The notes under the pieces are model-generated. The model made no database searches. It saw nothing but the letters and a program-made list of their open reading frames with translations, and had not been told where the DNA came from. Source: JASJGK01 sp033791585 (GTDB lineage Bacteria; SAR324; XYD2-FULL-50-16). From it: a DNA stretch of 19,489 nucleotides. The translations under genes were made by a program, and so were the position numbers. Positions 8,028 through 15,622 of the stretch are shown piece after piece. The DNA lies in NCBI GenBank assembly GCA_033791585.1, contig JASJGK010000009.1, positions 1-19,489 of the forward strand, written 5' to 3'. Numbering within the stretch: the stretch's first letter is position 1; every line of letters starts with the position of its first letter.

Positions 8028-9821
8028 ATGGCATTTTTAAACAAAAAATTCTCCTTTTTTTTAAAGCTTAGCTTTCTCCTTTTGGTGTCCTGTTCTTCCA
8101 CAAACCAGGCCCAAGAAAGCGAGTTATTGCTGCTGGAAAAAGGCACAGAGCAGGCGATTTTTGCCGCAGAGGCGGAAATTAGAGATGATCCCGAAAACCC
8201 TTTTTATCACTACCAAGCAGCCAAGTTATACCTACTGAAAAATAATATAGAGCGGGCCCGATTAAGAATAAAAAAAGCTTTGCTGTTAGAAAGTCAAAAT
8301 GCTTCCTTTCGATTGCTTGCAGGTAAAATAGAGTTTCAAGCCCAAGACTATTTTCAAGCGACAGGCCACCTTACTACCACCTTGAGTCTTGATGCGAATC
8401 TTCTTGAAGCCTACTATTTACTCGCTCTAGCCTATCACCAGACAGGAAAAAGCACTGAGGCGATTATTCAATTGGAAAAGTCTATTGAGCTTGAGCCTCT
8501 ATATTTTGATGCTCATTTGGCTTGGGTAGATATTAAGTTCCAAACAGCCACCTCGACCAAAGATTTCCCTCTACTCACCACTAAACTTGAGCAAGCTCTA
8601 AGGATTAATCCAGGCTCTGCTAAGGGGGTGATGCTTTTATCAGAGCTTTACCAGCGGCTTGGCGCGGGTCTTAAAGCCAGACTGGTACTTGATGAATGGC
8701 TACAAAAATTTGGGTCTTCTGATGAAATTCTACTGGCTATGGCCAAGCTAGACTTGGAGGCGGGATATTTGCTAGAGGCTCGGTCTGTGTTAAAACTCAT
8801 TGAAACACCCAGCATCCAAGCTCAACTGCTGCTTTTGCGCTTGGAAAAAGATCAAAAGGGCAAGTTGTTAATAGTTGAGGTGGAAGAGCTGATTAAAAAA
8901 AGCCCCAATGAACTAGATTTATGGCTGTTTTTGTCGGAATTGCATTTTGATGCTGGCCAGCTTAAAGAAGCAGAGCGGATTATCCAACGTGCTTTAAGAT
9001 TAGAGCCAAAAAGTGGAGAGGCCTACTTTCGCCTTTCCATCCTATACCAAAAGCAAGGGGATATCACTGGCGCTAAATGGTCTTTAGGTAAGGCTTTAGA
9101 ATTGGAGCCGACCCAATTAAAATACCAAGTTTTTTACCTTGAAAGTCTGCTGGCCCAGGGGAAATTTACCCAAGCGGAAGAAGCTTTAAAGGGCTACGAT
9201 TTAGATGAAACTCACGCAGGTGTGCTTTATATTAAAGGCCGATTGTTTAAGGGACAAGGGAATTTTAAGGAAGCAAGGTCTTATTTTGAACGAGCGGAGC
9301 GGCTAAACCAATCCCAAAAAATTGATATACAGCTTGCCGACCTAGAAATTTTAGAAGGAAGTTACAACCAAGCTGAAAAACGAATACAAGCTAGGCTTAA
9401 GGCCAACAAAAATGACCTTGATAGTCTTTTGTTGCTAGCCAAGCTGCGCTTTGCCCAAAAACAACCAAAAGAAGTGGTAAGGCTGCTTAACAGGCATTTG
9501 AACACGGACCGCAAACAGGGCCAAGTCCAACTGTTTTACGCCGAAGCGATTGCCCGAGTCTCAGGCAGCTTTAAGGCGATTAAAATTTTAAAAAAGGCAC
9601 TGGATAAATGGCCACGTGAGCCTGAGTTAATCCAAGCCTACACCTTTTATTTAGGGGTAGCAGGCCGCTACAGTGAGGCCATTCCTATTTTAGAAGATGC
9701 CGAATCCATCAACCACCCACTGCATTTATTATTAAAGCAGCGTCTACTACTCTACTACCATTTGGCTAAAAAAGCCAAAAAGTTCAAAGAGAGTGTTTTT
9801 TATCCTAATTTAAATCCCTAA
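8028..9821 (+). CDS. TPR-repeat lipoprotein
   Basis: A lipoprotein signal with a textbook lipobox (LVSC, lipidated C22) is followed by roughly 14 tetratricopeptide repeats from about residue 50 to 580. Examples are AYYLLALAYHQTGKSTEAI and AYFRLSILYQKQGDITGAK. TPR arrays are protein-protein scaffolds, and no catalytic domain is attached. The protein is anchored in a membrane facing the periplasm and probably organises an envelope complex. Its stop shares a base with the lspA start (TAATG), so the pair is translationally coupled, and its own lipid anchor would be processed by the next gene's product. The start is the ATG at 8028, which is the only one that places the signal peptide correctly; the ribosome site is weak. 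The specific partner is unknown. Confidence 0.82.
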   Translation: MAFLNKKFSFFLKLSFLLLVSCSSTNQAQESELLLLEKGTEQAIFAAEAEIRDDPENPFYHYQAAKLYLLKNNIERARLRIKKALLLESQNASFRLLAGKIEFQAQDYFQATGHLTTTLSLDANLLEAYYLLALAYHQTGKSTEAIIQLEKSIELEPLYFDAHLAWVDIKFQTATSTKDFPLLTTKLEQALRINPGSAKGVMLLSELYQRLGAGLKARLVLDEWLQKFGSSDEILLAMAKLDLEAGYLLEARSVLKLIETPSIQAQLLLLRLEKDQKGKLLIVEVEELIKKSPNELDLWLFLSELHFDAGQLKEAERIIQRALRLEPKSGEAYFRLSILYQKQGDITGAKWSLGKALELEPTQLKYQVFYLESLLAQGKFTQAEEALKGYDLDETHAGVLYIKGRLFKGQGNFKEARSYFERAERLNQSQKIDIQLADLEILEGSYNQAEKRIQARLKANKNDLDSLLLLAKLRFAQKQPKEVVRLLNRHLNTDRKQGQVQLFYAEAIARVSGSFKAIKILKKALDKWPREPELIQAYTFYLGVAGRYSEAIPILEDAESINHPLHLLLKQRLLLYYHLAKKAKKFKESVFYPNLNP

Positions 9822-10315
9822 TGAATTTATTTTTCCTTTATATATTTTTACTGGCTGGCTTAGACCAAGCGATTAAATTTTGGGTGCGGGCCAATTTGAA
9901 GTCTCATGTGTATACTGAGGTTATCCCGAACTTCATCCATTTGACCTACCAAGAAAATAAGGGAGTTAGTTTTAGCTTTTTGGCTGATATGCCCGATTCT
10001 GTACGTGCGCCTTTATTGGCTGGGATTTCCTTGGTTGTCATTGTGGGCATGGGCATTTATTTTGTGAGAGATTTTAGCAAGCTTACAAGACTGGAACACT
10101 GGGGGTTTACCTTGATTTTGGCTGGTGCGATTGGCAACTTAATCGACCGCGCTTTTCGGCACTCAGTTACAGATTATATGTATTTTCATTTCTACACCAA
10201 GGGGTTTTTTGTGAACAACTTGGCGGACGATTTTATCAGTATTGGTTTTGTGCTCTTAGTGGTGCAGGGTTTTTTAATAGGAAATAAAGAAAATGGCAAA
10301 GATGAAACCCCTTAG
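9821..10315 (+). CDS. lspA: Lipoprotein signal peptidase (signal peptidase II)
   Basis: LspA is the inner-membrane aspartic protease that cleaves signal peptides of diacylglyceryl-modified prolipoproteins. At 164 residues it has the usual family length. Conserved boxes are in order: LDQAIKFW (D15, K19), ENKGVSFSF, GAIGNLIDR with catalytic D109, SVTDY, and VNNLADDFIS with catalytic D136. The 27-residue spacing between the two aspartates is the usual one. Four hydrophobic membrane segments are evident. It overlaps the stop of the upstream TPR lipoprotein by one base and is overlapped at its 3' end by the ubiD-family gene. Two of its likely substrates are encoded immediately upstream. Confidence 0.96.
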   Translation: MNLFFLYIFLLAGLDQAIKFWVRANLKSHVYTEVIPNFIHLTYQENKGVSFSFLADMPDSVRAPLLAGISLVVIVGMGIYFVRDFSKLTRLEHWGFTLILAGAIGNLIDRAFRHSVTDYMYFHFYTKGFFVNNLADDFISIGFVLLVVQGFLIGNKENGKDETP

Positions 10316-12062
10316 GTCTACCAGAGATTTTGTAGAGCGATTGCAGGCCCATGGCGAATTACTGGTAATCGACCAAGAAGTAAACCCCTACCTAGAATTG
10401 GCAGAAATCCAACGTGAGGTTTGCAGGCGAAAAGGCCCTGCCTTACTTTTTACTAACGTTTCTGGAACCCCCTTTTCTGTGGCCACAAATTTATATGGCT
10501 CCACTGGTCGGATTGAGCTGGCCTTTGGTGGCGAGCCTGCAAAATTTGTAAAAAATGCAGCCCATTTGGCCCAAAACCTTATGCCCATCAACAAGTCAAA
10601 AATGGCTAAGATTGCCGATTTAGGTTTGAAGGGGTTAAAAATTGGCCTCAAACGAAAAAAATCAGGTCCTATTTTTGATAATTGTTTTGACCCAGTGGAC
10701 TTAAGTCAGATCCCCCAGTTGCACTCTTGGCCAGAAGACGGAGGTGCCTTTGTTACCTTGCCCCTAGTTTATACCGAAAGCCCTAGCACAGGTAAGGGGA
10801 ACCTGGGCATGTATCGCATCCAGCTGTTTAATCAAAACACCACAGGCATGCACATTCAGATTCACCGTGGCGGTGGTTACCATCACCATGAAGCAGAACT
10901 TAAAAGCCAGGCATTACCTGCCCGCGTGATCATTGGTGGTCCGCCAGCTTTAACTATTGCAGCTGTGGCACCGCTTCCTGAAGATATGCCTGAGTTTGTT
11001 TTTGCCAGTTTATTGATGGGTGAAAAGTTGAAAGTAGGGACAGATGAATTGGGGATTGATATCCCCTTAGATGCTGATTTTTGTATTTCAGGCAGCATCC
11101 CCGCGCACAAGAGAAAACCAGAGGGGCCATTTGGTGATCACTATGGCTATTACTCTTTGCAGCATGATTACCCTTATTTGGAAGTGAGCAAATTAAATTT
11201 CAGAAAAGGTGCAATTTACCCAGCTACGGTAGTGGGTCGCCCTCCCCAAGAAGACCATTATATTGCTGAGTACCTGCAAGAAATTTTAGAGCCTATGTTC
11301 CCCTTAGTGATGCCCAACGTGCGTCAAATTTGGGCATTTGAAGAAAGTGGGGTTCATTCCTTAGCAGGTGCGGTAGTAAAAAATCGCTACCCCAAAGAAG
11401 CATTTACTGCAGCTATCCGTATACTTAGTGAAGGGCAGCTTTCTTTGACCAAATTTTTGATCGCTACAGACCAAGACATCCAGGCGAAAGACTTCAAGAG
11501 CTTGATTACCACTGTTTTAGAAAGGGCTGATTTAGAACGTGATTTGTTTGTGCTCTCAAACATTTCGCAAGACACACTAGATTACACTGGGCCAAAGGTA
11601 AATGAAGGTTCCAAGGCTATCTTACTGGGCCTTGGTGAAAAAAAGCGAGATTTGTATGATAAAGAATGCGAAAGCTTGCAAAATACCAACTTGAGCAAGA
11701 CCAAGCTTTTTTGTAGGGGTGTGTTATTGGTGCAGGGGTGTAAATACGAGATGCAACCAGCGCTGGCTGAAGAATTAGCTAAGGAAAATGCAGTCCAAAA
11801 TTACGCCATGGTTTGTATGGTGGATGATGTTAACGAGGCTGCGAAATCGGCAGAAGACTTTATTTGGCACGTTTTCACCCGCTTTGAACCAGCAGGAGAT
11901 ATGTATGGTAATAAAGTACATGAACGTTTTCACACAGGCATCAAGGGGCCACTAGTCATTGATTGCAGGATGAAGCCAACCTACCCAAGAGAACTTACCG
12001 AAGACCCTGACGTAACAAAATTGGTCCAGGAAAAATTCGGGACGATCTTTGATAAAATGTAA
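10293..12062 (+). CDS. UbiD-family decarboxylase (prenylated-FMN dependent)
   Basis: This 589-residue protein shows UbiD motifs throughout: LVIDQEVNPYLELAEIQREV at the N-terminus, NLGMYRIQLFNQNTTGMHIQ in the prFMN-binding domain, the P-rich PALTIAAVAPLPEDMPE, and the catalytic EGPFGDHYGYYS with E277. Family members reversibly decarboxylate aromatic or alpha,beta-unsaturated acids using prenylated FMN made by UbiX. It is longer than Escherichia coli UbiD (497) and resembles the long forms often linked to menaquinone or ubiquinone synthesis, so a quinone-precursor role is likely but the substrate is unproven. The start overlaps lspA by 23 bases; AGGA about ten bases upstream supports the ATG at 10293, with ATG 10302 as the alternative. 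No quinone gene lies next to it. Confidence 0.88.
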   Translation: MAKMKPLRSTRDFVERLQAHGELLVIDQEVNPYLELAEIQREVCRRKGPALLFTNVSGTPFSVATNLYGSTGRIELAFGGEPAKFVKNAAHLAQNLMPINKSKMAKIADLGLKGLKIGLKRKKSGPIFDNCFDPVDLSQIPQLHSWPEDGGAFVTLPLVYTESPSTGKGNLGMYRIQLFNQNTTGMHIQIHRGGGYHHHEAELKSQALPARVIIGGPPALTIAAVAPLPEDMPEFVFASLLMGEKLKVGTDELGIDIPLDADFCISGSIPAHKRKPEGPFGDHYGYYSLQHDYPYLEVSKLNFRKGAIYPATVVGRPPQEDHYIAEYLQEILEPMFPLVMPNVRQIWAFEESGVHSLAGAVVKNRYPKEAFTAAIRILSEGQLSLTKFLIATDQDIQAKDFKSLITTVLERADLERDLFVLSNISQDTLDYTGPKVNEGSKAILLGLGEKKRDLYDKECESLQNTNLSKTKLFCRGVLLVQGCKYEMQPALAEELAKENAVQNYAMVCMVDDVNEAAKSAEDFIWHVFTRFEPAGDMYGNKVHERFHTGIKGPLVIDCRMKPTYPRELTEDPDVTKLVQEKFGTIFDKM

Positions 12063-12102
12063 AATTTGAGCTTAAAAAATTTAAAACTAAAATAAGGATA
12101 AT

Positions 12103-12312
12103 ATGGCAACCACAGATTGCAACGGCAAAGAATTAACAGACGGTGATAAAGTTTTTACCAATAAAGATTTAAAAGTCAAGGGCATGCCCAAGACCTTAAA
12201 GCGTGGGGAGATGATCAAAAACATCCGTCTCACAGGCAAAGAAGGCGAAGTTGAGTGCCGAATAGGCAAAGCAACTATCGTTTTGAAGACAGAATTTTTG
12301 AAGAAAGGCTAG
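12103..12312 (+). CDS. Small PhnA/YjdM-type protein lacking the zinc-ribbon domain
   Basis: The 69-residue product matches the C-terminal half of YjdM/PhnA proteins: DGDKVFTNKDLKVKG, LKRGEMIKNIRL, the EVECRIG strand and a final LKTEFLKKG. The usual 110-residue protein has an N-terminal four-cysteine zinc ribbon; here the gene begins at the second domain, with only two isolated cysteines (DCNG and VECRI). Despite the old name, the family's role is not settled and a link to phosphonate use is weak. A good ribosome site (AAGGA, 4 bases upstream) and initiation 40 bases after the previous stop show that the short form is a real, complete gene. It is the last gene of the plus-strand cluster. Confidence 0.8.
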   Translation: MATTDCNGKELTDGDKVFTNKDLKVKGMPKTLKRGEMIKNIRLTGKEGEVECRIGKATIVLKTEFLKKG

Positions 12313-12318
12313 TAAGCC

Positions 12319-12353
12319 AAAAAGATTCGCCAGTAAAGGTCTAGCGTCTTTTT
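12319..12353. terminator. Bidirectional intrinsic terminator between converging genes
   Basis: AAAAAGA (12319-12325) pairs with TCTTTTT (12347-12353), with an inner CGC/GCG pair (12328-12330 and 12344-12346) around a 13-base loop. The A run on one side and T run on the other let it work on both strands. It ends the plus-strand operon seven bases after the last stop and overlaps the final codons of the converging rsmI-like gene. Confidence 0.5.
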
Positions 12354-13066
12354 CTGGTTAAAGCCTTTTTTTGCTTAGGGGCAGAAGGGGGTTGGTGGCG
12401 GTTTTTTAAGACCAACACAAACTCTCTATTTTGTTTTCCAGGCCCCAGTTTCTGTAGAAATGTTTGGGCTTTGCCCGTGAATACCTCTTCGCCTTCTTTG
12501 GTTAGGGCAAGCATAAGAGCAATCTCTTGGTCTTTACCTAAGACACGAACAACGTCTTCTAAAAGAACACGCAAACGGTAAGGGGTATCTAGAATTACAA
12601 CAGGATAGTGACGTTTCCCAAATTCTTTTAAAGAATTTTGTCTCTCTTCTGGCACGCGCGGCAGAAAACCTGCATAAAAAAACTGAGAGGAATCGATTCC
12701 TGCAACAGATAACGCAGCGATTAGGCTCGATGCTCCAGGAACAGGGATCACAGGAATTTTTGATCTGTGACAAGCTTGCACCAAAGTTAAACCAGGGTCG
12801 GCAAAAAGGGGCGTACCACAATCACTGATGAGGACTAAATTTTTCCCCTCTTTTAAGATTGGGATTAACTCTTCGGCAGCGCCTGTTTTTTCTGTATGCT
12901 CATTGAGCAAGAAAATTTCTTTGGTAAGTTCAAGACGCTTTAAAATAATTCTGGCAGGTTTTGCCTCTTCGGCAACTAAGATATCGCAGGCTTTCAAGCA
13001 ATTGATTGCTCTTAGGGTAATATCGTCAGGATTGCCAATGGGTACGGCGACTACAAAAAGGGGCAT
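12341..13066 (-). CDS. rsmI: RsmI-like 16S rRNA (cytidine-1402 2'-O)-methyltransferase, divergent
   Basis: RsmI is a SAM-dependent methyltransferase of the tetrapyrrole-methylase fold that modifies C1402 in the ribosomal P-site. Visible motifs are VAVPIGNPDDITLRA at the N-terminus, LISDCGTPLFADPG, PVPGASSLIAALS, FFYAGFLP with the following arginine, and a late TPYRL and LTKEGEEVFTG. Compared with the standard enzyme the EDTR motif reads EEAK, ESPHR reads DTPYR, and the protein is about 40 residues shorter (241) with a basic tail. It may be a lineage-specific RsmI or a related methylase with another RNA target. It is transcribed alone on the minus strand and diverges from the CsgG-FGE gene across 86 bases. 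Confidence 0.78.
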   Translation of the reverse strand: MPLFVVAVPIGNPDDITLRAINCLKACDILVAEEAKPARIILKRLELTKEIFLLNEHTEKTGAAEELIPILKEGKNLVLISDCGTPLFADPGLTLVQACHRSKIPVIPVPGASSLIAALSVAGIDSSQFFYAGFLPRVPEERQNSLKEFGKRHYPVVILDTPYRLRVLLEDVVRVLGKDQEIALMLALTKEGEEVFTGKAQTFLQKLGPGKQNREFVLVLKNRHQPPSAPKQKKALTRKRR

Positions 13067-13084
13067 AATTTGCTCATGGTTGCC

Positions 13085-13104
13085 TAATCTACAATGATAG
13101 ATTA
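13085..13104. repeat. Inverted repeat in the divergent gap (operator candidate)
   Basis: TAATCTA and TAGATTA form a perfect 7-base inverted repeat around a 6-base spacer, in the 86 bases between the rsmI-like gene and the CsgG-FGE gene. Its position and centre-to-centre spacing suit a dimeric regulator controlling one or both promoters. Chance occurrence in AT-rich DNA cannot be excluded. Confidence 0.35.
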
Positions 13105-13152
13105 AATTAAATATTTACATGAACATTTACCGCGGGTTAATCGCAATTGTCT

Positions 13153-14745
13153 ATGAGTAAAACTCATTTTATAAATTTTACCTTTTTTAATATTTGGTTA
13201 GGTGTGTTTCTACTAGTCGCCCAGCCAGTATTTGCGATGGATGTTGAATCATTGTCAAAAAGGATCTCTGAGTCTGTTGCCTCTGTGGCTAATAGAAAGT
13301 ACGCTACCGTTGCTTTTTCTCGTATCAGTGGCCCTTTGGATAAAGCGACAACCAATGAGTTGATCGACTATACCAACGTTACTTTAGTAAAAAGCCGCAA
13401 GTTTAGAGTGATCGACAGAAGCAAGCTAAATTTAATTTTGGCAGAACAAAGCTTTAACCTTTCAGGCATGGTCAGTCAAAATACCTACAAGGAATTGGGT
13501 AAGTTGCTTGGTGTCGATCTTTTTATATATGGTCGATACTATAATGATACTCTGGTGATGAAGGGGATCGATGTTGAATCCTCTGCGATTGTTTGGGCCG
13601 ATATATTTCAATTGACCAGCTTAACGGTCGAAACCAAACAAATGAGTGAGTTGGCGGGCAAGATGACGGCTTCTTTAAAAAATGATTTAAAGCGTTTAAA
13701 AAACAATAAAATTAACCAAATTAGTTTTTGGAATATTAAAAGTAATTTTAAACAAGAAAAGCTAATTGATTTTCTTTCCACTGCTTTGACCAAAGATGGT
13801 CATTTTCAAGTTGTGGATCGTGAGAATTTAGCTCTGATATTAGAAGAGCAAAAGCTGAGTATGGCCGAATTCATTGATGAAAATAAAGTCAAAAAAATGG
13901 GTGAGCTTTACGGGGTGGATGCCTTTATCTATGGTAAAATTGCCCAAAAATCTGGCAAACAGGTAGCAAGTTTGAAGCTATTAAATATTTTTAATGGCGT
14001 GATCGAGTGGGCCGACTTGATTCATATTGGTGATGATAAAAGCGAAAAGAGTAGAGGCGTGGAAAGGTCGAATGAAAGCTCTAACCAGGTGATGATTATG
14101 ATTCCCAACGGTCAATTTACCATGGGCAGCGATCATGGAACAGCAATCAACCAACCGCAATTTCGACTAAATATAAAAGACTTTTATATTGATAAGAAAG
14201 AAGTTTCTAACAAAGACTATGCAAGATACCTAAAACGGTTTCGCAGACAACCGCCACCAAATTGGATTGGCGGGGTGATCCCACCGGGTAAAGAAAATTT
14301 TCCCGTGACCATGATTACATGGGTGGATGCAGACCGATTTTGTCTATCCGAGGGTAAACGACTCCCAAAAGAGGTAGAGTGGGAAAAGGCCTATCGTGGG
14401 CGCAATGGTTTTATTTTTCCTTGGGGAAATCAAGCCCAGAGCGGTTATGCTACAACAGTAGAGAATGAGGTTTTAGGCCCAGTTGCTGTAGATGGTCGTA
14501 CCGAAGACATTAGTCCCTTTGGTGTTTATCACATGGCTGGAAATGTGAGGGAGTGGATTGGTTCTAAGTTAAAGCCTTATCCTAGAAGCCCTTATCAATC
14601 GGCTAAAGTTAATCATGAACGTGTGATTCGTGGGGGCTCATGGGCTAAGACCATGTCTGATTCCGCTGGTTGGATGAGGGAGTCGAGCAAAGAAACTTTT
14701 GCTTGGAAGGATGTTGGCTTTCGCTGTGCTAAGTCAAGTTTATAA
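13153..14745 (+). CDS. Secreted fusion: two CsgG/LpoB-like domains plus an FGE-sulfatase-type domain
   Basis: A signal peptide (to about residue 28, VFA-M) exports this 530-residue protein. Residues about 49-155 and 186-292 are tandem copies of one domain: each has a start strand (ATVAFSRI, INQISFWNI), F.V.DR (FRVIDR, FQVVDR), a LILAEQ/LILEEQ helix, LG/YGVD.FIYG and a final IxWAD. That pattern is the CsgG/LpoB-type periplasmic fold. Residues about 312-528 match the FGE-sulfatase family: MIPNGQFTMGSDHG, RLPKEVEWEKAYRG, PFGVYHMAGNVREW, VIRGGSWA and GFRCA. I see no Cys pair of the kind formylglycine-generating enzymes use, so this domain is probably structural or binding. I start at ATG 13153; a TTG at 13147 is in frame, and neither has a clear ribosome site. 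Its role is likely in envelope or secretion machinery, partner unknown. Confidence 0.8.
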   Translation: MSKTHFINFTFFNIWLGVFLLVAQPVFAMDVESLSKRISESVASVANRKYATVAFSRISGPLDKATTNELIDYTNVTLVKSRKFRVIDRSKLNLILAEQSFNLSGMVSQNTYKELGKLLGVDLFIYGRYYNDTLVMKGIDVESSAIVWADIFQLTSLTVETKQMSELAGKMTASLKNDLKRLKNNKINQISFWNIKSNFKQEKLIDFLSTALTKDGHFQVVDRENLALILEEQKLSMAEFIDENKVKKMGELYGVDAFIYGKIAQKSGKQVASLKLLNIFNGVIEWADLIHIGDDKSEKSRGVERSNESSNQVMIMIPNGQFTMGSDHGTAINQPQFRLNIKDFYIDKKEVSNKDYARYLKRFRRQPPPNWIGGVIPPGKENFPVTMITWVDADRFCLSEGKRLPKEVEWEKAYRGRNGFIFPWGNQAQSGYATTVENEVLGPVAVDGRTEDISPFGVYHMAGNVREWIGSKLKPYPRSPYQSAKVNHERVIRGGSWAKTMSDSAGWMRESSKETFAWKDVGFRCAKSSL

Positions 14746-14781
14746 AGCTTGCGGAGCCGTTTTAAAGCAGAGCTTTATAGA
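14739..14781 (+). terminator. Hairpin at the 3' end of the CsgG-FGE gene
   Basis: The segment 14739-14749 (centred on TATAAAGCT, including the stop codon) pairs with 14771-14781 (AGCTTTATAG region) in an 11-base stem with one G-U pair and a 21-base loop. There is no T run right after it, so it could protect the 3' end of the mRNA rather than terminate. Confidence 0.3.
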
Positions 14782-14784
14782 ACT

Positions 14785-14796
14785 GGTTTATAAACC
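14785..14796. repeat. Perfect 12-base palindrome between converging genes
   Basis: GGTTTATAAACC is fully self-complementary and lies only four bases after the hairpin at the end of the CsgG-FGE gene, in the 127-base gap between two converging genes. Confidence 0.35.
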
Positions 14797-14838
14797 TAAA
14801 AAGCAGTTTTTGCGCTTTTGAAATACTAAAGGGCTGCT

Positions 14839-14859
14839 CTTTAAAAGCTTAAAGTTTTT
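14839..14859 (+). terminator. Weak terminator-like hairpin with T run
   Basis: CTTTAA (14839-14844) and TTAAAG (14849-14854) pair around AAGC, followed immediately by TTTTT (14855-14859). The stem is short and all but GC-free, so on its own it would be inefficient. It lies just past the stop of the minus-strand gene and faces read-through from the plus-strand CsgG-FGE gene. Confidence 0.3.
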
Positions 14860-14872
14860 ACTTTTCAGGATA

Positions 14873-15622
14873 CTAAAGCTGCTGCTTAACAAACCCCTTT
14901 TCTAAAATAACTTTCTTGTTGGGATAAGTCCATTCCACTTCCCCAGCCACATCTCCTGGCTGTTCTTTTAAAGGGTCTCCCCAGCTTAATTTTACCTGTG
15001 CCCCAGAATAGCCTGTTTCAATAATGCCCAAAAGTAACTTGTTGGTTTTATCGGCCTTGAGATTTAGTTTTTTAAGTTTCTGGTAAGCATCATTCAGCCA
15101 AAATGCATCTTTGTCGGGCCTGTAAATTCCGCCCCAGTCGAGCACCCAATATTCTCTTGGTAAAATACTTTCGTAGTTCACACCTGTAAAAGTAATGCCT
15201 AGAAAATGAGAAGATCTGGTTGTTTTGGCAGTAAGTTTTATGTCTTTAGTATTCACTAAAACAAAGTTGGTTAGGTTTTCCTTGGTTGTAGGGATTTCGC
15301 CGTAAACCTTTATCTTTTTGCCTACCTTGCCAATCAACTCATCACCTGTTTCTAAAATAAAGCCCGATCCATTGACCTTATGGTTCTGTGAAGGCACAGA
15401 AATTTTTAAAAAAACCTGGTTGTCTTTTAAAATTTTTAGGGCTGTAACATCATACGCTTTATTACGCTTAGTGAGAATTTTTTTACTTTTTTTGTCGGAA
15501 TCTTTATAAAGGTAGATGGACTTTGTGACTAAAAAAGAACCCTGGTTAGCAAAGAGAGGAGGTACAAAAAGCGAAGCTGTAAAAGCGTAGAGTAGGGCTA
15601 AAAAAAAGAGGTATTTTTTCAT
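14873..15622 (-). CDS. Secreted protein of unknown function with a C-terminal WGxP motif
   Basis: The 249-residue protein has a signal peptide (MKKYLFFLALLYAFTASLF, cleavage near LFA-N at about 25). The following 30-75 region looks like a small beta-rich, SH3-like module. The C-terminal 55 residues carry IIETGYSGAQVKLSWGDP, then VEWTYPNKKVILEKGFV. This G.s..qV..sWG.P plus W.Y...k pattern recurs at the end of many small secreted or lipidated envelope proteins of unknown function. A basic, lysine-rich composition runs throughout. The start overlaps the rsmD stop by four bases (ATGA), so it is coupled to hldE-rsmD. No enzymatic motif is visible; periplasmic location is inferred from the signal peptide. 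Confidence 0.68.
   Translation of the reverse strand: MKKYLFFLALLYAFTASLFVPPLFANQGSFLVTKSIYLYKDSDKKSKKILTKRNKAYDVTALKILKDNQVFLKISVPSQNHKVNGSGFILETGDELIGKVGKKIKVYGEIPTTKENLTNFVLVNTKDIKLTAKTTRSSHFLGITFTGVNYESILPREYWVLDWGGIYRPDKDAFWLNDAYQKLKKLNLKADKTNKLLLGIIETGYSGAQVKLSWGDPLKEQPGDVAGEVEWTYPNKKVILEKGFVKQQL

Noticed and set aside
12534..12821. Alternative minus-strand ORF of 95 codons inside the rsmI-like gene
   Set aside because: Its translation is cysteine/arginine-rich without any family likeness and it lies in another frame of a clearly recognised gene.
14080..14745. Active formylglycine-generating enzyme (sulfatase maturation)
   Set aside because: The fold motifs are present but the only late cysteine is in GFRCA. 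The catalytic Cys pair is not seen and no sulfatase gene is nearby.
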